64,000 bases of DNA from positions 992,001 through 1,056,000 of the forward strand of contig NZ_CP100351.1 in the NCBI RefSeq assembly GCF_024204645.1. The letters run 5' to 3'. Below, one piece after another: positions 1-8,837 of this stretch. Under the pieces are notes generated by a model. The model worked only from the letters and a program-made list of their open reading frames with translations, was not told the DNA's origin and ran no database searches. Source of the stretch: Desulfomicrobium sp. ZS1 (lineage in GTDB: Bacteria; Desulfobacterota; Desulfovibrionia; Desulfovibrionales; Desulfomicrobiaceae). Both the position numbers and the translations under genes were made by a program. The stretch's first letter is position 1. Each line of letters starts with the position of its first letter.

Positions 1-771
1 GAATCCGCTTTCGGTCCGGAATACCGGGACGCCATTTCCCGGCGCACCGAGTCTTCTCCCTTGACGACCCTGCTGGACATTGACGTGGTCAAGGAACAGC
101 AGAGCCTGACCGAGCACATCGGGCGGGTTCCTACGGAAGAAGAATTGATCATGTATCTGAACCATCCGGGCGATGCGCTGAATACCATCAAGTTCGTGGG
201 CAAATACGGGGACTGCAACCGCCTGCCTCTGCATGTCTGGTTTGAAGGTCTCAAAGCCGGCGACGAGGTCATGTTCAAAGACAGTCAGGGCAAACATCAT
301 GTCCTTTCCCTGCAGCATATCGCGCGTCCGGACGATCATGGCATGAGCCTTGTTTCTTATTCTCTTGATTCCGAATCCTTTTCCATGCAAATCAAGGTGG
401 CCGAGGCCTCCGGCAAGGATGATTCCGGCGTGGAAATGGCCGATTCCCGCAATCCGTATCATGTGGGCTCGCCGTCCAGCGGCGACCTCTGGGTCGTGCA
501 CGTCAAGCCCGGCGATTTGGTCAAGAAAGGTGAGGAGCTTTTCAATATTTCCATCATGAAGCAGGAAAAATCGATTCTTGCGCCAGTGGAAGGCATGGTC
601 CAGCGCGTGCTCAAATTTGCCGATTACCAGGAAGACAAAAAAATGGTACCGGTCAAGGAAGGGGAGCTTCTGGTCGAGCTTGTACCTGCTCCCCGCAAAT
701 GCCCGACCTGCGCGGCGCCGGTGACCAGGGATGATTTCAAGTTCTGCCCGTCTTGCGGTCAGAAGGTCTAG
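1..771 (+). CDS. pyc: Pyruvate carboxylase, C-terminal part (5' end outside window)
   Basis: The frame is open from base 1, so the gene is cut by the window edge. The visible part is the end of the carboxyltransferase region (PTEEELIMYLNHP) followed by a biotinyl domain. The biotin-accepting lysine lies in SIMKQEKS, around base 558; the usual MKM is MKQ here. The protein ends with a short zinc ribbon, CPTCAAP then CPSCGQKV, which is not part of the usual pyruvate carboxylase. The enzyme makes oxaloacetate from pyruvate, bicarbonate and ATP in the cytoplasm. It is followed by a hairpin terminator and then the PEP-synthase-like gene, a pairing known from Desulfovibrio. An oxaloacetate decarboxylase alpha-type protein is the alternative, but the PycA/PycB-like tail fits carboxylase better. 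Confidence 0.85.
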   Translation, partial: ESAFGPEYRDAISRRTESSPLTTLLDIDVVKEQQSLTEHIGRVPTEEELIMYLNHPGDALNTIKFVGKYGDCNRLPLHVWFEGLKAGDEVMFKDSQGKHHVLSLQHIARPDDHGMSLVSYSLDSESFSMQIKVAEASGKDDSGVEMADSRNPYHVGSPSSGDLWVVHVKPGDLVKKGEELFNISIMKQEKSILAPVEGMVQRVLKFADYQEDKKMVPVKEGELLVELVPAPRKCPTCAAPVTRDDFKFCPSCGQKV

Positions 772-773
772 GG

Positions 774-797
774 CAGGCCCGGGGGCCTGTTCTTTTC
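774..797 (+). terminator. Rho-independent terminator after pyc
   Basis: Perfect 7-bp stem CAGGCCC/GGGCCTG (774-780 and 783-789) followed by TTCTTTT, directly after the pyc stop codon. Confidence 0.75.
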
Positions 798-942
798 TGT
801 CAAGAACTTTTGCATATATTTTTTTCGTGTCATGAAGGTCCAGTTTTGTTGACGTACAAACGCGTCTACATGTACCCCAAGCCCAGTTTTTTTTCGGGCG
901 ATCACATTTGATTTCGATTTGCGCACGAAAGAGGAGGAGAAG

Positions 943-3900
943 ATGGCTGAAAGCGACAAGAAGAGTTCCAAAAAGAAAGCCGATACGCCTGCGGAGGCCG
1001 CAACACCTTCTGCCAGGATAGAGCAGATTCAAAAGCAGCTCGTCCTGACCGGAAAGGACATCGTGACCATTGGCGAAGATGCCGAGCTTCTGGTCGGCGG
1101 CAAGAACTACAACACTGCCATCATCAGCACCATTGAAGGCATCCGGGCTCCGCAATTCAGAGCCATCTCCTCCATCGCCTTCCATAAGCTTCTCGATGAA
1201 ACAAAGGTCAACGCCGCCCTGGTCCGCACTTCGGTGGACAGGGCGTACGATTCCATGGACTGGACAGATGCCGAGATCAACAAGGATTCGGAATTTCTGC
1301 AGAAGTTCGTCCGCAAGATCGCCCTCGATGTGAAGGAGGCCGCCAAGAAGCAGGAAGGTACCCTGATCCGCCTGCGCACCTTCATCAACAACGTGGTGGA
1401 AGGGTTCGCCGTTTCCCCCGAGGGCATTGATCAGCTGCGCAAAAGGTCCGTGCTTGTGCAGGCCGCCATCCTGTCCGTGGATCTCCCCAAGGATGTGGCT
1501 GAAGCCGTGCGCGGAGCCTACCTTGAAATCTGCAAGGAAGCGGGCCTGGAGAATGAACCTGTTGCCGTACGCTCTTCCGCAGCCGGCGAGGACAGCCGCA
1601 AGAAGGCTTTTGCCGGACTGCAGGACACGTACCTTAATATTGTCGGCGAGAATTATGTCGTGCAGGCCTATCACTGGGACTGTGCTTCCGCCTACAACCT
1701 GCGCTCCATGACCTACCGGCGCGAGGCCATCCTTGATGCCGTGGCCAAGGCCGAACAGACTGGCGATGACCAGATCGGGATCAAGGCCAAGCAGGAGTGG
1801 GCCATCGAGAACACCTCCCTGTCCGTGTGCATCATGCGCATGATCAATCCGGTCATTTCCGGCACGGCCTTTTCCGCCGACACGTCCACCGGGTGCCGGG
1901 GCACGTCGCGTCAGGATCTCGTGTCCATCGATGCCAGCTACGGCCTGGGCGAGGCCGTGGTCAGCGGCCTTGTGACCCCCGACAAGTTTTACGTGTTCCA
2001 GCGCGAGGACGGTCAGGAGATCGTCATCCGCTATATGGGCTGCAAGGACAAGCGCATCGTCTACAAGGAATCCGGACGCGGTACCAAGGTCGAAACCGTG
2101 GCCGAGGACATGGCTTTTCGGTGGTCCCTGTCTCTGGCTCAGGCTGAGTCCGTGGCCAAGGGCGTGCGCTGCATCAGCAAGGGCTACGGCGGAATGATCA
2201 TGGATTCGGAGTTCTGCATCGACCAGTGGGATCGCCTTTGGTTCGTGCAGGCCCGCCCTGAGACCCGCTGGAATGAAGACCTTGAGCATCACCCCCACAC
2301 CATTTTCATGCGTCGCAAGGAAGTGGATCCCGACGCCGCCAAGCATGCCGAAGTGCTGCTCGAAGGCAACGGCGCATCCCGTGGCGCGGGCCAGGGCTCG
2401 GTGCGTTATCTGCGTTCCGCCCTGGAACTGAACAAGATCAACAAAGGCAACATCCTGGCCGCCGAGCGTACCGATCCTGACATGGTGCCCGGCATGCGCA
2501 TCGCCGCGGCCATCATGGCCGACGCCGGCGGTGACACCAGCCACGCCGCCATCACCTCCCGCGAGCTGGGCATCCCGGCGGTCATCGGCATCAAGCGTCT
2601 GGAAAAACTGCGCACCCTGGACAACCACGAAGTGACCGTGGACGGCTCCCGGGGCAAGGTTTACCGGGGCCTCTTGCCGCTCATCGACGTGGGCGGCGAG
2701 ATTGATGTCAGCAAGTTGCCGGCTACCAAGACCAAGGTCGGCCTGATTCTGGCCGATGTGGGACAGTCCCTGTTTTTGTCACGGCTGCGCGATGTGCCTG
2801 ATTTTGAAGTGGGCCTGCTGCGTGCCGAGTTCATGCTCGGCAATATCGGCGTGCACCCATTGGCTCTTGAAGCCTACGATCTGGGCACCTTGGAAACCGT
2901 GGTCGGCACCAAGCTCGAAATTCTCGAGAACGATCTGACCAAGATCGTTTTTGAACAGATGGCTGCAGGCATCATCTCGCTGGATATCAAGTTGCGCAGT
3001 TACGTGGGTATCGTCACCGGACTGGCCCGCAAAATGGAAGAGCTGACCGAGAGGGAAGGAGCCAAGGGCACCGACGAGGTGCTGGCCATCCATCGTCAGT
3101 TGCGCGAGCTGGACAAGAAGCTTGACGAGCACCTGGAGTTTGCCACCCAGCGTTTTGAAGTGCTCAAAACATCCCATAATCTCAAGAATCATGTCGCGGT
3201 CATCATGGGCTATGCCGATGAGCTGGAGCTTTTGGGGACCGATCCCCGGTCTCAGCGCCGCCGTTTGGAGATTCAGGACGCCATCGCCAAGGACATGGCC
3301 CGCATCGAAAACGATCCGGTCATCGTCAGCACCATGGAAAAGATCTCCGCCATGCGCGAAGACGTGGCCAAGAAGGTCGGCCTGCAGCAGGAAATGGACA
3401 CCGTCCGCACCCTGCCCGAGAAAATTCAGGAGATTCTCAAGGCGCGCGGCTATCGTAGCGGCAAGGAGCTCTACATCCAGAGCCTGGCCCAGGGCCTGGC
3501 CCTTTTCTCCATGGCCTTCCACGGAAAAACCATTGTTTACCGCACCACGGACTACAAGACCAACGAGTATCGCAATCTGCTCGGCGGCCTGCTCTTCGAG
3601 GGACATGAAGACAATCCCATGCTCGGATATCGCGGTGTTTCCCGCAACATCCACGACTGGGAACTCGAGGCCTTCAAGCTGGCGCGCGGCGCATTCGGCG
3701 GCGGCAACCTGCACCTCATGCTACCCTTTGTGCGTACCCTGGAAGAAGCGCGATCCATGAAACGATATCTGGGGCAGGTGCACAACATTCATTCCGGCGA
3801 CTCGGGCCTCAAGATCATCCTCATGTCCGAGATTCCGAGCAACGCCGTGCTCGCCAAGGAATTCATAAAAGAGTTCGACGGGTTCTCCATCGGCTCCAAT

Positions 3901-4536
3901 GACATGACCCAGCTTGTGCTTGGCACGGACCGTGACAACGCCCGACTGCGCCACATCTATGACGAGGAAGATCCGGCCGTGGTCTGGGCCATCCTGACCA
4001 CCATCTTCACCGGTCAGAAGTTCGGCAAGAAGGTCGGCTTCTGCGGGCAGGGCGTGTCCAACTCCAAGATCATCCGTGGCCTGGTCTGCATCGCCGGAAT
4101 CGTCTCGGCTTCCGTCGTGCCGGATACCTACCAGCAGACCAAGTTTGACGTGGCCGAGGTGGAAGCCGAAAACATTCCGCTCGCGGGCCTTGGCGCGTGG
4201 CTCAAGGAACAGCACCTGGAGCGCCTGCACATGCTTTTGGCTGAAAATCGCTACGAGCACATTTTGAAGAAGAATACTTCCGGTCCGGACCTCATGGATT
4301 GGTATGAAGGGGAGCTGGCCCGTCTGCACGAGCAGCTGCAGTCCAATCTGGGCAGCGTGAAGGAAGATTTCTATCGTCAGGAGCTGGCTTCTTTTCGCAG
4401 CATCTTCCACAAGCCGGTCATCTATTCCAACTGGGATTGGGAGACCACGGTTCTTGATGCCTTGCATCAGGCCGGATTCTCGGGCTTTGACGAGCAGGTC
4501 CAAGCGCTGGCGACTCAACGCGAAAACATCTGGTAA
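943..4536 (+). CDS. PEP synthase-like phosphotransferase (PEP/pyruvate-binding, PEP-utiliser)
   Basis: 1197 residues. The ATG at 943 is chosen because a strong GAGGAGGAG ribosome site lies just upstream; an in-frame TTG at 919 would put that site inside the gene. Order: a Lys-rich N-terminal tail, an ATP-grasp PPDK_N-type domain (VAVRSSAAGEDS, ending FVQARPETRW), the swivelling phosphohistidine domain (GGDTSHAAITSRELGIPAV, catalytic His534), then a TIM-barrel PEP domain (GSNDMTQLVLGTDRD, GFCGQGVSN). About 150 residues of helical sequence (roughly 690-850) interrupt the barrel region, which makes the protein much longer than PpsA (about 790). It probably interconverts pyruvate and PEP for gluconeogenesis together with the neighbouring pyruvate carboxylase. 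The insertion could carry a regulatory role; I do not recognise it. A terminator closes the unit. Confidence 0.8.
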   Translation: MAESDKKSSKKKADTPAEAATPSARIEQIQKQLVLTGKDIVTIGEDAELLVGGKNYNTAIISTIEGIRAPQFRAISSIAFHKLLDETKVNAALVRTSVDRAYDSMDWTDAEINKDSEFLQKFVRKIALDVKEAAKKQEGTLIRLRTFINNVVEGFAVSPEGIDQLRKRSVLVQAAILSVDLPKDVAEAVRGAYLEICKEAGLENEPVAVRSSAAGEDSRKKAFAGLQDTYLNIVGENYVVQAYHWDCASAYNLRSMTYRREAILDAVAKAEQTGDDQIGIKAKQEWAIENTSLSVCIMRMINPVISGTAFSADTSTGCRGTSRQDLVSIDASYGLGEAVVSGLVTPDKFYVFQREDGQEIVIRYMGCKDKRIVYKESGRGTKVETVAEDMAFRWSLSLAQAESVAKGVRCISKGYGGMIMDSEFCIDQWDRLWFVQARPETRWNEDLEHHPHTIFMRRKEVDPDAAKHAEVLLEGNGASRGAGQGSVRYLRSALELNKINKGNILAAERTDPDMVPGMRIAAAIMADAGGDTSHAAITSRELGIPAVIGIKRLEKLRTLDNHEVTVDGSRGKVYRGLLPLIDVGGEIDVSKLPATKTKVGLILADVGQSLFLSRLRDVPDFEVGLLRAEFMLGNIGVHPLALEAYDLGTLETVVGTKLEILENDLTKIVFEQMAAGIISLDIKLRSYVGIVTGLARKMEELTEREGAKGTDEVLAIHRQLRELDKKLDEHLEFATQRFEVLKTSHNLKNHVAVIMGYADELELLGTDPRSQRRRLEIQDAIAKDMARIENDPVIVSTMEKISAMREDVAKKVGLQQEMDTVRTLPEKIQEILKARGYRSGKELYIQSLAQGLALFSMAFHGKTIVYRTTDYKTNEYRNLLGGLLFEGHEDNPMLGYRGVSRNIHDWELEAFKLARGAFGGGNLHLMLPFVRTLEEARSMKRYLGQVHNIHSGDSGLKIILMSEIPSNAVLAKEFIKEFDGFSIGSNDMTQLVLGTDRDNARLRHIYDEEDPAVVWAILTTIFTGQKFGKKVGFCGQGVSNSKIIRGLVCIAGIVSASVVPDTYQQTKFDVAEVEAENIPLAGLGAWLKEQHLERLHMLLAENRYEHILKKNTSGPDLMDWYEGELARLHEQLQSNLGSVKEDFYRQELASFRSIFHKPVIYSNWDWETTVLDALHQAGFSGFDEQVQALATQRENIW

Positions 4537-4542
4537 AACGGA

Positions 4543-4565
4543 GGGCGGCGCAAGCCGCCCTTTTT
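4543..4565 (+). terminator. Rho-independent terminator
   Basis: Perfect GC-rich 7-bp stem GGGCGGC/GCCGCCC with a GCAA tetraloop and a T5 run, eight bases after the PEP synthase-like stop codon. Confidence 0.92.
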
Positions 4566-4570
4566 CATTT

Positions 4571-5293
4571 ATGCACTGGCAATCCATTCCCGTTACCGTG
4601 ACCCGCAGTCTTCGCGCCCGTAAGGTCTGGCTCAAGATGCGTTCCTGTCAGGGGATCGAGGTTGTGCTGCCGTATCGTGTCTCGGCCTCCGAAGTGCCTT
4701 CCATTCTGGAGCGCCACCGGGCCTGGCTTCTTGCGCGACTGCGTGAACTCACGGACAGGGGGGAGGCGCCGGGGCAGAACCCGCTTCCGGACGAAGTCCG
4801 GCTTGATTTTCTGGACCGCCGATTTTCCGTACGTTATGAGGAAGGCTCCCGCGCCGAGCTGCATGCAGGTGAGCAGGGTCTGAACGTGTTTCTGCCATCC
4901 GGCAAGGTCGGGGCCGGAGCCACCCTGCTGCAGATGTGGCTGGTGGATCTGGGCAAGACGCATCTGGTTCCATTTTGCCGGGAGCTGGCCGCGCACCACG
5001 GCGTGCCCATCGGCGGCGTGCAGGTGCGCAATCAGGGTGGGCGCTGGGGCAGCTGTTCGGCGCGGCTGACGATCAGCCTTAACGCCAAGCTGCTCTTCTT
5101 GTCCGCGCCCCTGGTGCGCAATGTCGTCCTGCATGAGCTCTGCCATGTGGCGCACCGCAATCACGGGCCGACGTTTAAAGCCGCCCTGCGCACGCTCGAT
5201 CCGTTGACCGACGCCCACGAGGGGCAGATGCGAAAAGCCTGGGAGAATCTTCCGGCCTGGACCAAGTGGCGGCGCGGGGACGGGACGGACTGA
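4571..5293 (+). CDS. YgjP/SprT-like zinc metallopeptidase (DUF45)
   Basis: 240 residues, reading from the first ATG after the upstream terminator; longer in-frame starts would run back through the terminator and the previous gene. The C-terminal half contains HELCHVAHRNHG, the HExxH zinc motif plus a third His characteristic of the YgjP (M48-related, DUF45) family, preceded by the usual GRWGSCSARLTISLNAKL block. The protein has no signal peptide, so it is cytoplasmic. Substrates are unknown for the family. No clear ribosome site precedes the ATG, since the terminator T-run occupies that space, so the true start or its mode of translation is uncertain. Confidence 0.82.
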   Translation: MHWQSIPVTVTRSLRARKVWLKMRSCQGIEVVLPYRVSASEVPSILERHRAWLLARLRELTDRGEAPGQNPLPDEVRLDFLDRRFSVRYEEGSRAELHAGEQGLNVFLPSGKVGAGATLLQMWLVDLGKTHLVPFCRELAAHHGVPIGGVQVRNQGGRWGSCSARLTISLNAKLLFLSAPLVRNVVLHELCHVAHRNHGPTFKAALRTLDPLTDAHEGQMRKAWENLPAWTKWRRGDGTD

Positions 5294-5334
5294 GAGGCGT
5301 TTGTTTGTCGTCACGCACAGAGAATGGAGGAGTG

Positions 5335-5661
5335 ATGAAAAAACTATTGTTCGCGTTACTGCTGGCCGGTCTTTTCGGATGCACGCAGGAAGCCCAGAAT
5401 CAGCTGGGCCGGTCCATCCAGAACTGGACCGGGACCAATGGGGTGCTTGAAGTCTATTCCGGGGACACGCTTGTGCGCCGTTTTGTGAAGATCGACAAAC
5501 TCTCGACGGCCTACGGCACTTCCGACAGCCAGGCCCGGGGCTACCGTTTCGGATACGGCATCGCCGACATCAACTTGGACGGTTTGCCCAGCGCAGGCGA
5601 GAAAAAAGTCTATTTCGAGGTTTCGGAATTTTCGACCTACGTTTTTTACGAGCAACCGTAG
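5335..5661 (+). CDS. Small predicted lipoprotein
   Basis: 108 residues starting at ATG 5335 behind a GGAGG site. The N-terminus MKKLLFALLLAGLFGC is a lipoprotein signal with a LFGC lipobox, so Cys16 should be lipidated and the protein membrane-anchored in the periplasm. The mature part (WTGTNGVLEVYSG, KIDKLSTAYGTSD, FGYGIADINLDG) has no domain I recognise, but looks like a compact beta-rich protein. Its stop codon TAG lies inside the first arm of a palindromic repeat element, so the element abuts or has replaced the original 3' end. Confidence 0.7.
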   Translation: MKKLLFALLLAGLFGCTQEAQNQLGRSIQNWTGTNGVLEVYSGDTLVRRFVKIDKLSTAYGTSDSQARGYRFGYGIADINLDGLPSAGEKKVYFEVSEFSTYVFYEQP

Positions 5662-5783
5662 GGGCAGGCCCCCGTGCCTGCCCAATTTATGTGGGGACGG
5701 GCCGCCCGTACGGGATTGTGGCGTTGATGTGATGATTGATCCCGGGCGATACATTGTAGGGGCGAAAAATTTTTCGCCCCTAC
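5658..5783. repeat. MITE-like palindromic repeat element
   Basis: A 126-bp stretch opens with GTAGGGGC and closes with GCCCCTAC. Its left part folds as GGGGCAGGC...GCCTGCCCC-type arms, and its right end (5756-5783) is a perfect 28-bp palindrome of two 14-base arms. It carries no coding frame. The layout fits a dispersed non-autonomous palindromic element; on either strand it could also act as a terminator between the two converging genes. Confidence 0.6.
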
Positions 5784-5851
5784 GGAATTTTCGCAAATTT
5801 TCCACCCGCGAGAAATGGCAGAAAACCGAGGCAGCAAAGAAACCGCTCCGC

Positions 5852-7015
5852 CTACGCCTTTTGCAACGCCAAACCGACCAGGGCTGCGACGCCCCAGGTT
5901 AGGCAGTCCTCGTCCAGGTTGAAGCAGGCGTTGTGCAGGCCGCCCCGGCCGTCCGCCCCGCAGTGGCCGCAACCCATGAAGATGAAACAGCCTGGAACTT
6001 TGTTCAAGTAGTACGAGAAGTCCTCTCCCGCCATGACCGGCTCGATCCCCGCATCAACGTTGTCCGAGATGCCCCGTAGCACCTTTACGGCGCGGTCGGT
6101 GCTCGGCGCGTCGTTCACCACCACCGGATAGCCCCGTTGGTAATCCAGTTCCGCCCGCACGTTCATGCTCGCAGCCAGGCCGGAGACGAGTCTTTGCATT
6201 TCTGTTTGCACCAGGTCCCCGGTGCCCTCGTCCAGGGTGCGCACCGTGCCCTGCAGGAATGCCGTGTCCGGGATGATGTTGTAGCTGCTCCCGGCCTGAA
6301 AGCGGGTCACGCTCAGGACTGCCCGGTCATGCGGCGCAACCCGGCGGGAGACGATGCCCTGCAGGGCGGCGACCAGATGGCTGCCGGCCAGGATGGGGTC
6401 TATGCACTGGTGCGGGGCCGAGGCGTGTCCGCCCTTGCCGGTGAGTGTGATGGAAAAAACATCCGGCCTGGCCATGAGCGGGCCTTGACGCGTTCCGAAC
6501 CAGCCCGTGGGCTGTCCGGGCCAGACGTGCAGACCGTAGACTTCGCTCACGTCGTCAAGGCATCCGGCCTCTGTCATGGCCTTGGCCCCGCCCGGCTGGA
6601 ATTCCTCGTTGGGCTGAAAGAGAAAGCGGATTCCGGCGTGTGAAGTCCTGCCCCGGCCGGACGCCAGGCGCGCGGCGCCCAGAAGCATGGCCGTGTGTGC
6701 ATCGTGACCGCACATATGGCTCTGGCCTGAAATCTCGGAGGCGAACTCGAGCCCGGATTCTTCCTGGATCGGCAGCGCGTCCATGTCAGCGCGCAGGGCA
6801 ATGCGCGAGCTTCCCTTTTGACCATGAAGGTCGGCCACGATCCCGCCGCCCACGTCTTCGCGCACGCTCAGATTCAGTTTGCCCAATTCGCGCAGCACCA
6901 GCGCCCTGGTCCGGGGCAGGTCCGTCCCCACCTCGGGGAAGCGGTGCAGTTCACGGCGGATGGCGCGTACATAGTCCAGTTCTTCGCGGCTGCGGGCCAA
7001 CAGGTTTGCGATCAT
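5852..7015 (-). CDS. M20-family amidohydrolase (hippurate hydrolase-like)
   Basis: 387 residues, starting at the ATG complementary to 7013-7015, with GGAGG just upstream and a 4-base ATGA overlap with the preceding GNAT gene. An upstream in-frame ATG at 7072 lies within that gene and is less likely. Metal-binding motifs are plain: RADMDALPI, MCGHDAHTAM and FQPNEEFQPGG, followed by the dimerisation lid (GKGGHASAPHQCIDPI) and the late MAGEDFSYYLNKVPG block. It probably hydrolyses an N-acyl amino acid or an amide in the cytoplasm, using two divalent metals. The substrate cannot be read from sequence. Translational coupling to an acetyltransferase hints at a pair that adds and removes acyl groups, but this is inference. 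Confidence 0.88.
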   Translation of the reverse strand: MIANLLARSREELDYVRAIRRELHRFPEVGTDLPRTRALVLRELGKLNLSVREDVGGGIVADLHGQKGSSRIALRADMDALPIQEESGLEFASEISGQSHMCGHDAHTAMLLGAARLASGRGRTSHAGIRFLFQPNEEFQPGGAKAMTEAGCLDDVSEVYGLHVWPGQPTGWFGTRQGPLMARPDVFSITLTGKGGHASAPHQCIDPILAGSHLVAALQGIVSRRVAPHDRAVLSVTRFQAGSSYNIIPDTAFLQGTVRTLDEGTGDLVQTEMQRLVSGLAASMNVRAELDYQRGYPVVVNDAPSTDRAVKVLRGISDNVDAGIEPVMAGEDFSYYLNKVPGCFIFMGCGHCGADGRGGLHNACFNLDEDCLTWGVAALVGLALQKA

Positions 7016-7449
7016 TTCAACGCCTCCGCGATGGTGATGGAAACGACTCCGATGTCCGTGCGCCATGTCCACCCGATCTTATCCCAGAATCTGCGCCCTG
7101 ATTCGTTGTCCGTGAACAGGAAAGCGTGAGCCTTTTCCAGGCCGAGGGCGTCCAGCACCTTTAGGGCGCGTCTGACCAATTGACGTCCGACGCCCCGGTG
7201 CCTGAAGTCATCGCGTACGCAGAGGTGGTGCAGATATCCCCTGCGTCCGTCATGACCGGCCAGGACCGTGCCGATCAGAAGTTTGTTTGCCCAGGCGCAC
7301 TGGCTGAGGCCGGGATTACGCTTTAGATAGGACTGCATGGCCTCTGCTCCATCGGCTGCGGACAGACCGATGCCGGGGGTGTCTTGCCACAGCGCCATTG
7401 CCGCGGCGTGGTCGTTTATAGACATGGGGGATATAAGGATGTGCTGCAT
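7012..7449 (-). CDS. GNAT-family N-acetyltransferase
   Basis: 145 residues from the ATG at 7449, preceded by AAAGGA; an upstream ATG at 7524 would add 25 residues without a ribosome site. The acetyl-CoA-binding motif A is clear (LHHLCVRDDFRHRGVGRQLVRRAL, shortened here to its core RHRGVGRQL), as is the late ESGRRFWDKIGW segment. It starts a two-gene unit whose stop codon overlaps the start of the M20 hydrolase. Substrate unknown; cytoplasmic. Confidence 0.8.
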   Translation of the reverse strand: MQHILISPMSINDHAAAMALWQDTPGIGLSAADGAEAMQSYLKRNPGLSQCAWANKLLIGTVLAGHDGRRGYLHHLCVRDDFRHRGVGRQLVRRALKVLDALGLEKAHAFLFTDNESGRRFWDKIGWTWRTDIGVVSITIAEALK

Positions 7450-7655
7450 GAGGATGTCCTTTGAACTGCCAAGTCGCGAGTGAAAATAATTATTCATTGT
7501 GCGTATTTTGAGAGCGGGGATCAAGCGTCTATTCGTATTTAAGCTCGGTCTGATTTGGGCCGGCCATTGTCATTTTTCGCTGATTCCCTTACGAAAGCCG
7601 GAGCGGGCAATTGTCCGTAACCATCAAAGCCAAAGCCCCATGGGAGGAAGATCAT

Positions 7656-8837
7656 ATGCGATTTTTAGATGAACTGAACGTAAGCGGCAAACGGATTCTC
7701 ATGCGCGTCGATTACAACGTGCCACTCAAAGGCGGGAACATTGTCGACGATAACCGCATCAAGCAGAGTTTGCCGACCCTTAAGTTGGCCCTGGATAATG
7801 GCGCGTCTTTGGTGATTTGCTCGCATCTCGGCAGGCCCAAGGGCGCCCCTGCGCCGGAATTTTCTCTCAAGCCGGTGGCCGTGCGTCTGGCGGAATTGCT
7901 CGGACGCGAGGTGCGCATGGCTCCGGACTGCATCGGTCCCGAAGTCCAGGCCATGGCCGAGGCGCTCAAGCCCGGCGAGATCCTGCTGCTTGAAAATCTG
8001 CGCTTCCATCCCGGCGAGACCAAGAACGATCCGGATTTCAGCCGGGAGCTCGCCAAGCTGGGAGAGGTCTACGTCAATGACGCGTTCGGCGCTTCCCATC
8101 GCGCTCACGCCTCGGTGGTCGGCGTTACGGAATTCATCAAGGATTGCTGCGGTGGACTGCTGCTCAAGAAAGAGTGGCAGTACCTGGGTGAGGCGCTGGA
8201 AGATCCGGCGCGTCCATTCGTGGCCATCATTGGCGGCGCTAAAGTTTCTTCCAAGCTCGGCATTTTGAAAGCGTTGCTGGAAGAGGTCGATTCCATGATC
8301 GTGGGCGGGGCCATGGCCAACACGTTCCGCAAGGCCCAGGGTTTCGAGGTGGGTACGTCCCTGGTCGAGGACGACCTGCTCGAAGAAGCCATGGCCATCA
8401 TGGTCGAAGCGAGAGAAAAGGGCGTCAAATTTTATCTGCCCGTGGATTTCATTCTCGGCACCGACCCCAAGGGCGGCATCGCCTCGGGCGTGCGGACCTA
8501 TCAGGATATCCCGGCCGATGAGATGATCTTGGATACCGGGCCCGCTTCGCACACGCTTTTCGCCGAGGTCATCAAGAACGCCGGGACCGTGATCTGGAAC
8601 GGACCCCTGGGTGCCTTCGAAAACCCGGCCTTTGCCCAGGGCACCATCAATCTGTGCAGGGTGCTGGGAGCCGTTTCGGGGATGACCATTCTTGGCGGCG
8701 GTGACACCAACGTCATCGTGGAGCAGATGGGCATGGCGGATAAGTTTTCTTTCATTTCAACCGGAGGCGGTTCATTTTTGGAATTTTTGGAAGGCAAGGA
8801 ACTGCCTGCCTTCACCGCGCTGGAGAATAAGTCATGA
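7656..8837 (+). CDS. pgk: Phosphoglycerate kinase
   Basis: 393 residues, the normal family length, from ATG 7656 behind GGAGGA. Family motifs: RVDYNVPL near the N-terminus, CSHLGRPKG, LLLENLRFHPGE, NDAFGASHRAHAS, and the nucleotide-binding GPLGAFE and GGGDTN segments. The enzyme transfers phosphate between 1,3-bisphosphoglycerate and ADP in glycolysis and gluconeogenesis. Its last bases overlap tpiA (ATGA), so the two are translationally coupled; secG follows. Confidence 0.97.
   Translation: MRFLDELNVSGKRILMRVDYNVPLKGGNIVDDNRIKQSLPTLKLALDNGASLVICSHLGRPKGAPAPEFSLKPVAVRLAELLGREVRMAPDCIGPEVQAMAEALKPGEILLLENLRFHPGETKNDPDFSRELAKLGEVYVNDAFGASHRAHASVVGVTEFIKDCCGGLLLKKEWQYLGEALEDPARPFVAIIGGAKVSSKLGILKALLEEVDSMIVGGAMANTFRKAQGFEVGTSLVEDDLLEEAMAIMVEAREKGVKFYLPVDFILGTDPKGGIASGVRTYQDIPADEMILDTGPASHTLFAEVIKNAGTVIWNGPLGAFENPAFAQGTINLCRVLGAVSGMTILGGGDTNVIVEQMGMADKFSFISTGGGSFLEFLEGKELPAFTALENKS

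Noticed and set aside
2779-4635. Long minus-strand open frames opposite the PEP-synthase-like gene
   Set aside because: They are shadows of a GC-rich gene with strong motifs on the plus strand; no ribosome site or homology.
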